A DNA stretch of 64,000 bases, from positions 62,001-126,000 of the forward strand of contig NZ_JBOBFT010000012.1 of NCBI RefSeq assembly GCF_050587525.1, read 5' to 3'. This DNA is from Plantibacter sp050587525 (GTDB lineage Bacteria; Actinomycetota; Actinomycetes; Actinomycetales; Microbacteriaceae). Numbering within the stretch: position 1 is the stretch's first letter; the number at the start of each line of letters is the position of its first letter. The translations under genes and the position numbers were made by a program. The notes under the pieces were generated by a model. The model ran no database searches. It was not told where the DNA came from and worked only from the letters and a program-made list of their open reading frames with translations. This document shows, piece after piece, positions 63,993 to 64,000 of this stretch.

Positions 63993-64000
63993 GAAGCGCA

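Overview
The window is a dense, GC-rich stretch of chromosome from an actinobacterium. Gene content and order (pyrR-pyrB-pyrC-carA-carB-pyrF-gmk-rpoZ-metK-priA; alaS-ruvX-mltG-aroE-aroC-aroK-aroB-aroQ-efp-nusB; thrS/HIT/pdxST/yebC/ruvCAB/yajC-secDF/rel), GTG and TTG starts, stop/start overlaps and a DUF3000-RNase D pair point to Micrococcales, most likely Microbacteriaceae. Genus cannot be fixed from the sequence alone.

Layout. 1-24131 is almost entirely minus strand: rpsD, a small membrane/coiled-coil gene, then alaS, ruvX, mltG, the chorismate cluster, efp, nusB and a VOC gene; then the pyrimidine operon headed by pyrR, running through an mIHF-guanylate kinase fusion gene into rpoZ, metK and priA (cut by the window edge). 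24383-31252 holds rarA (minus), three plus-strand genes (cyclophilin, DUF349 protein, AbiEi-like protein) and the bifunctional rel. 31316-42109 is a minus-strand run: thrS-HIT, pdxS-pdxT, yebC, ruvCAB, yajC-secD-secF. 42362-44665 has a YhhN membrane protein, a possible small membrane protein and seven tRNA genes; Val(GAC)-Cys(GCA)-Gly(GCC) is present twice with its own terminator and promoter, and tRNA-Val(CAC) lies divergently.

Accessory part. Directly after tRNA-Val(CAC) is a three-gene SMC-like operon matching JetA-JetB-JetC (MksF-MksE-MksB) of Wadjet/MksBEF systems, with no JetD nuclease gene. It is followed by a META lipoprotein, an HSL-type esterase, a PucR-like regulator and a nitronate monooxygenase-GNAT fusion. 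Next is a small gene of unknown function under a near-perfect promoter whose -10 lies inside a perfect 16-bp LexA box, then a MazF-like protein, amtB with a GlnR-type box, zapE, a sulfurtransferase-sufE pair, a hydrolase, and DUF3000-RNase D up to the window end.

How the parts connect. Translational coupling by 1-11 bp overlaps ties the pyr, aro, ruv, jet and pdx operons. Regulation visible in the sequence: a PyrR-type stem-loop beside the pyrR Shine-Dalgarno, LexA-type boxes before the orphan SOS gene and before ruvCAB, a GlnR box before amtB, and a hairpin that buries the Shine-Dalgarno of the AbiEi-like gene. Several unrelated intergenic direct repeats (58, 39, 32 and about 18 bp) and a nested palindromic element are not explained by the genes.
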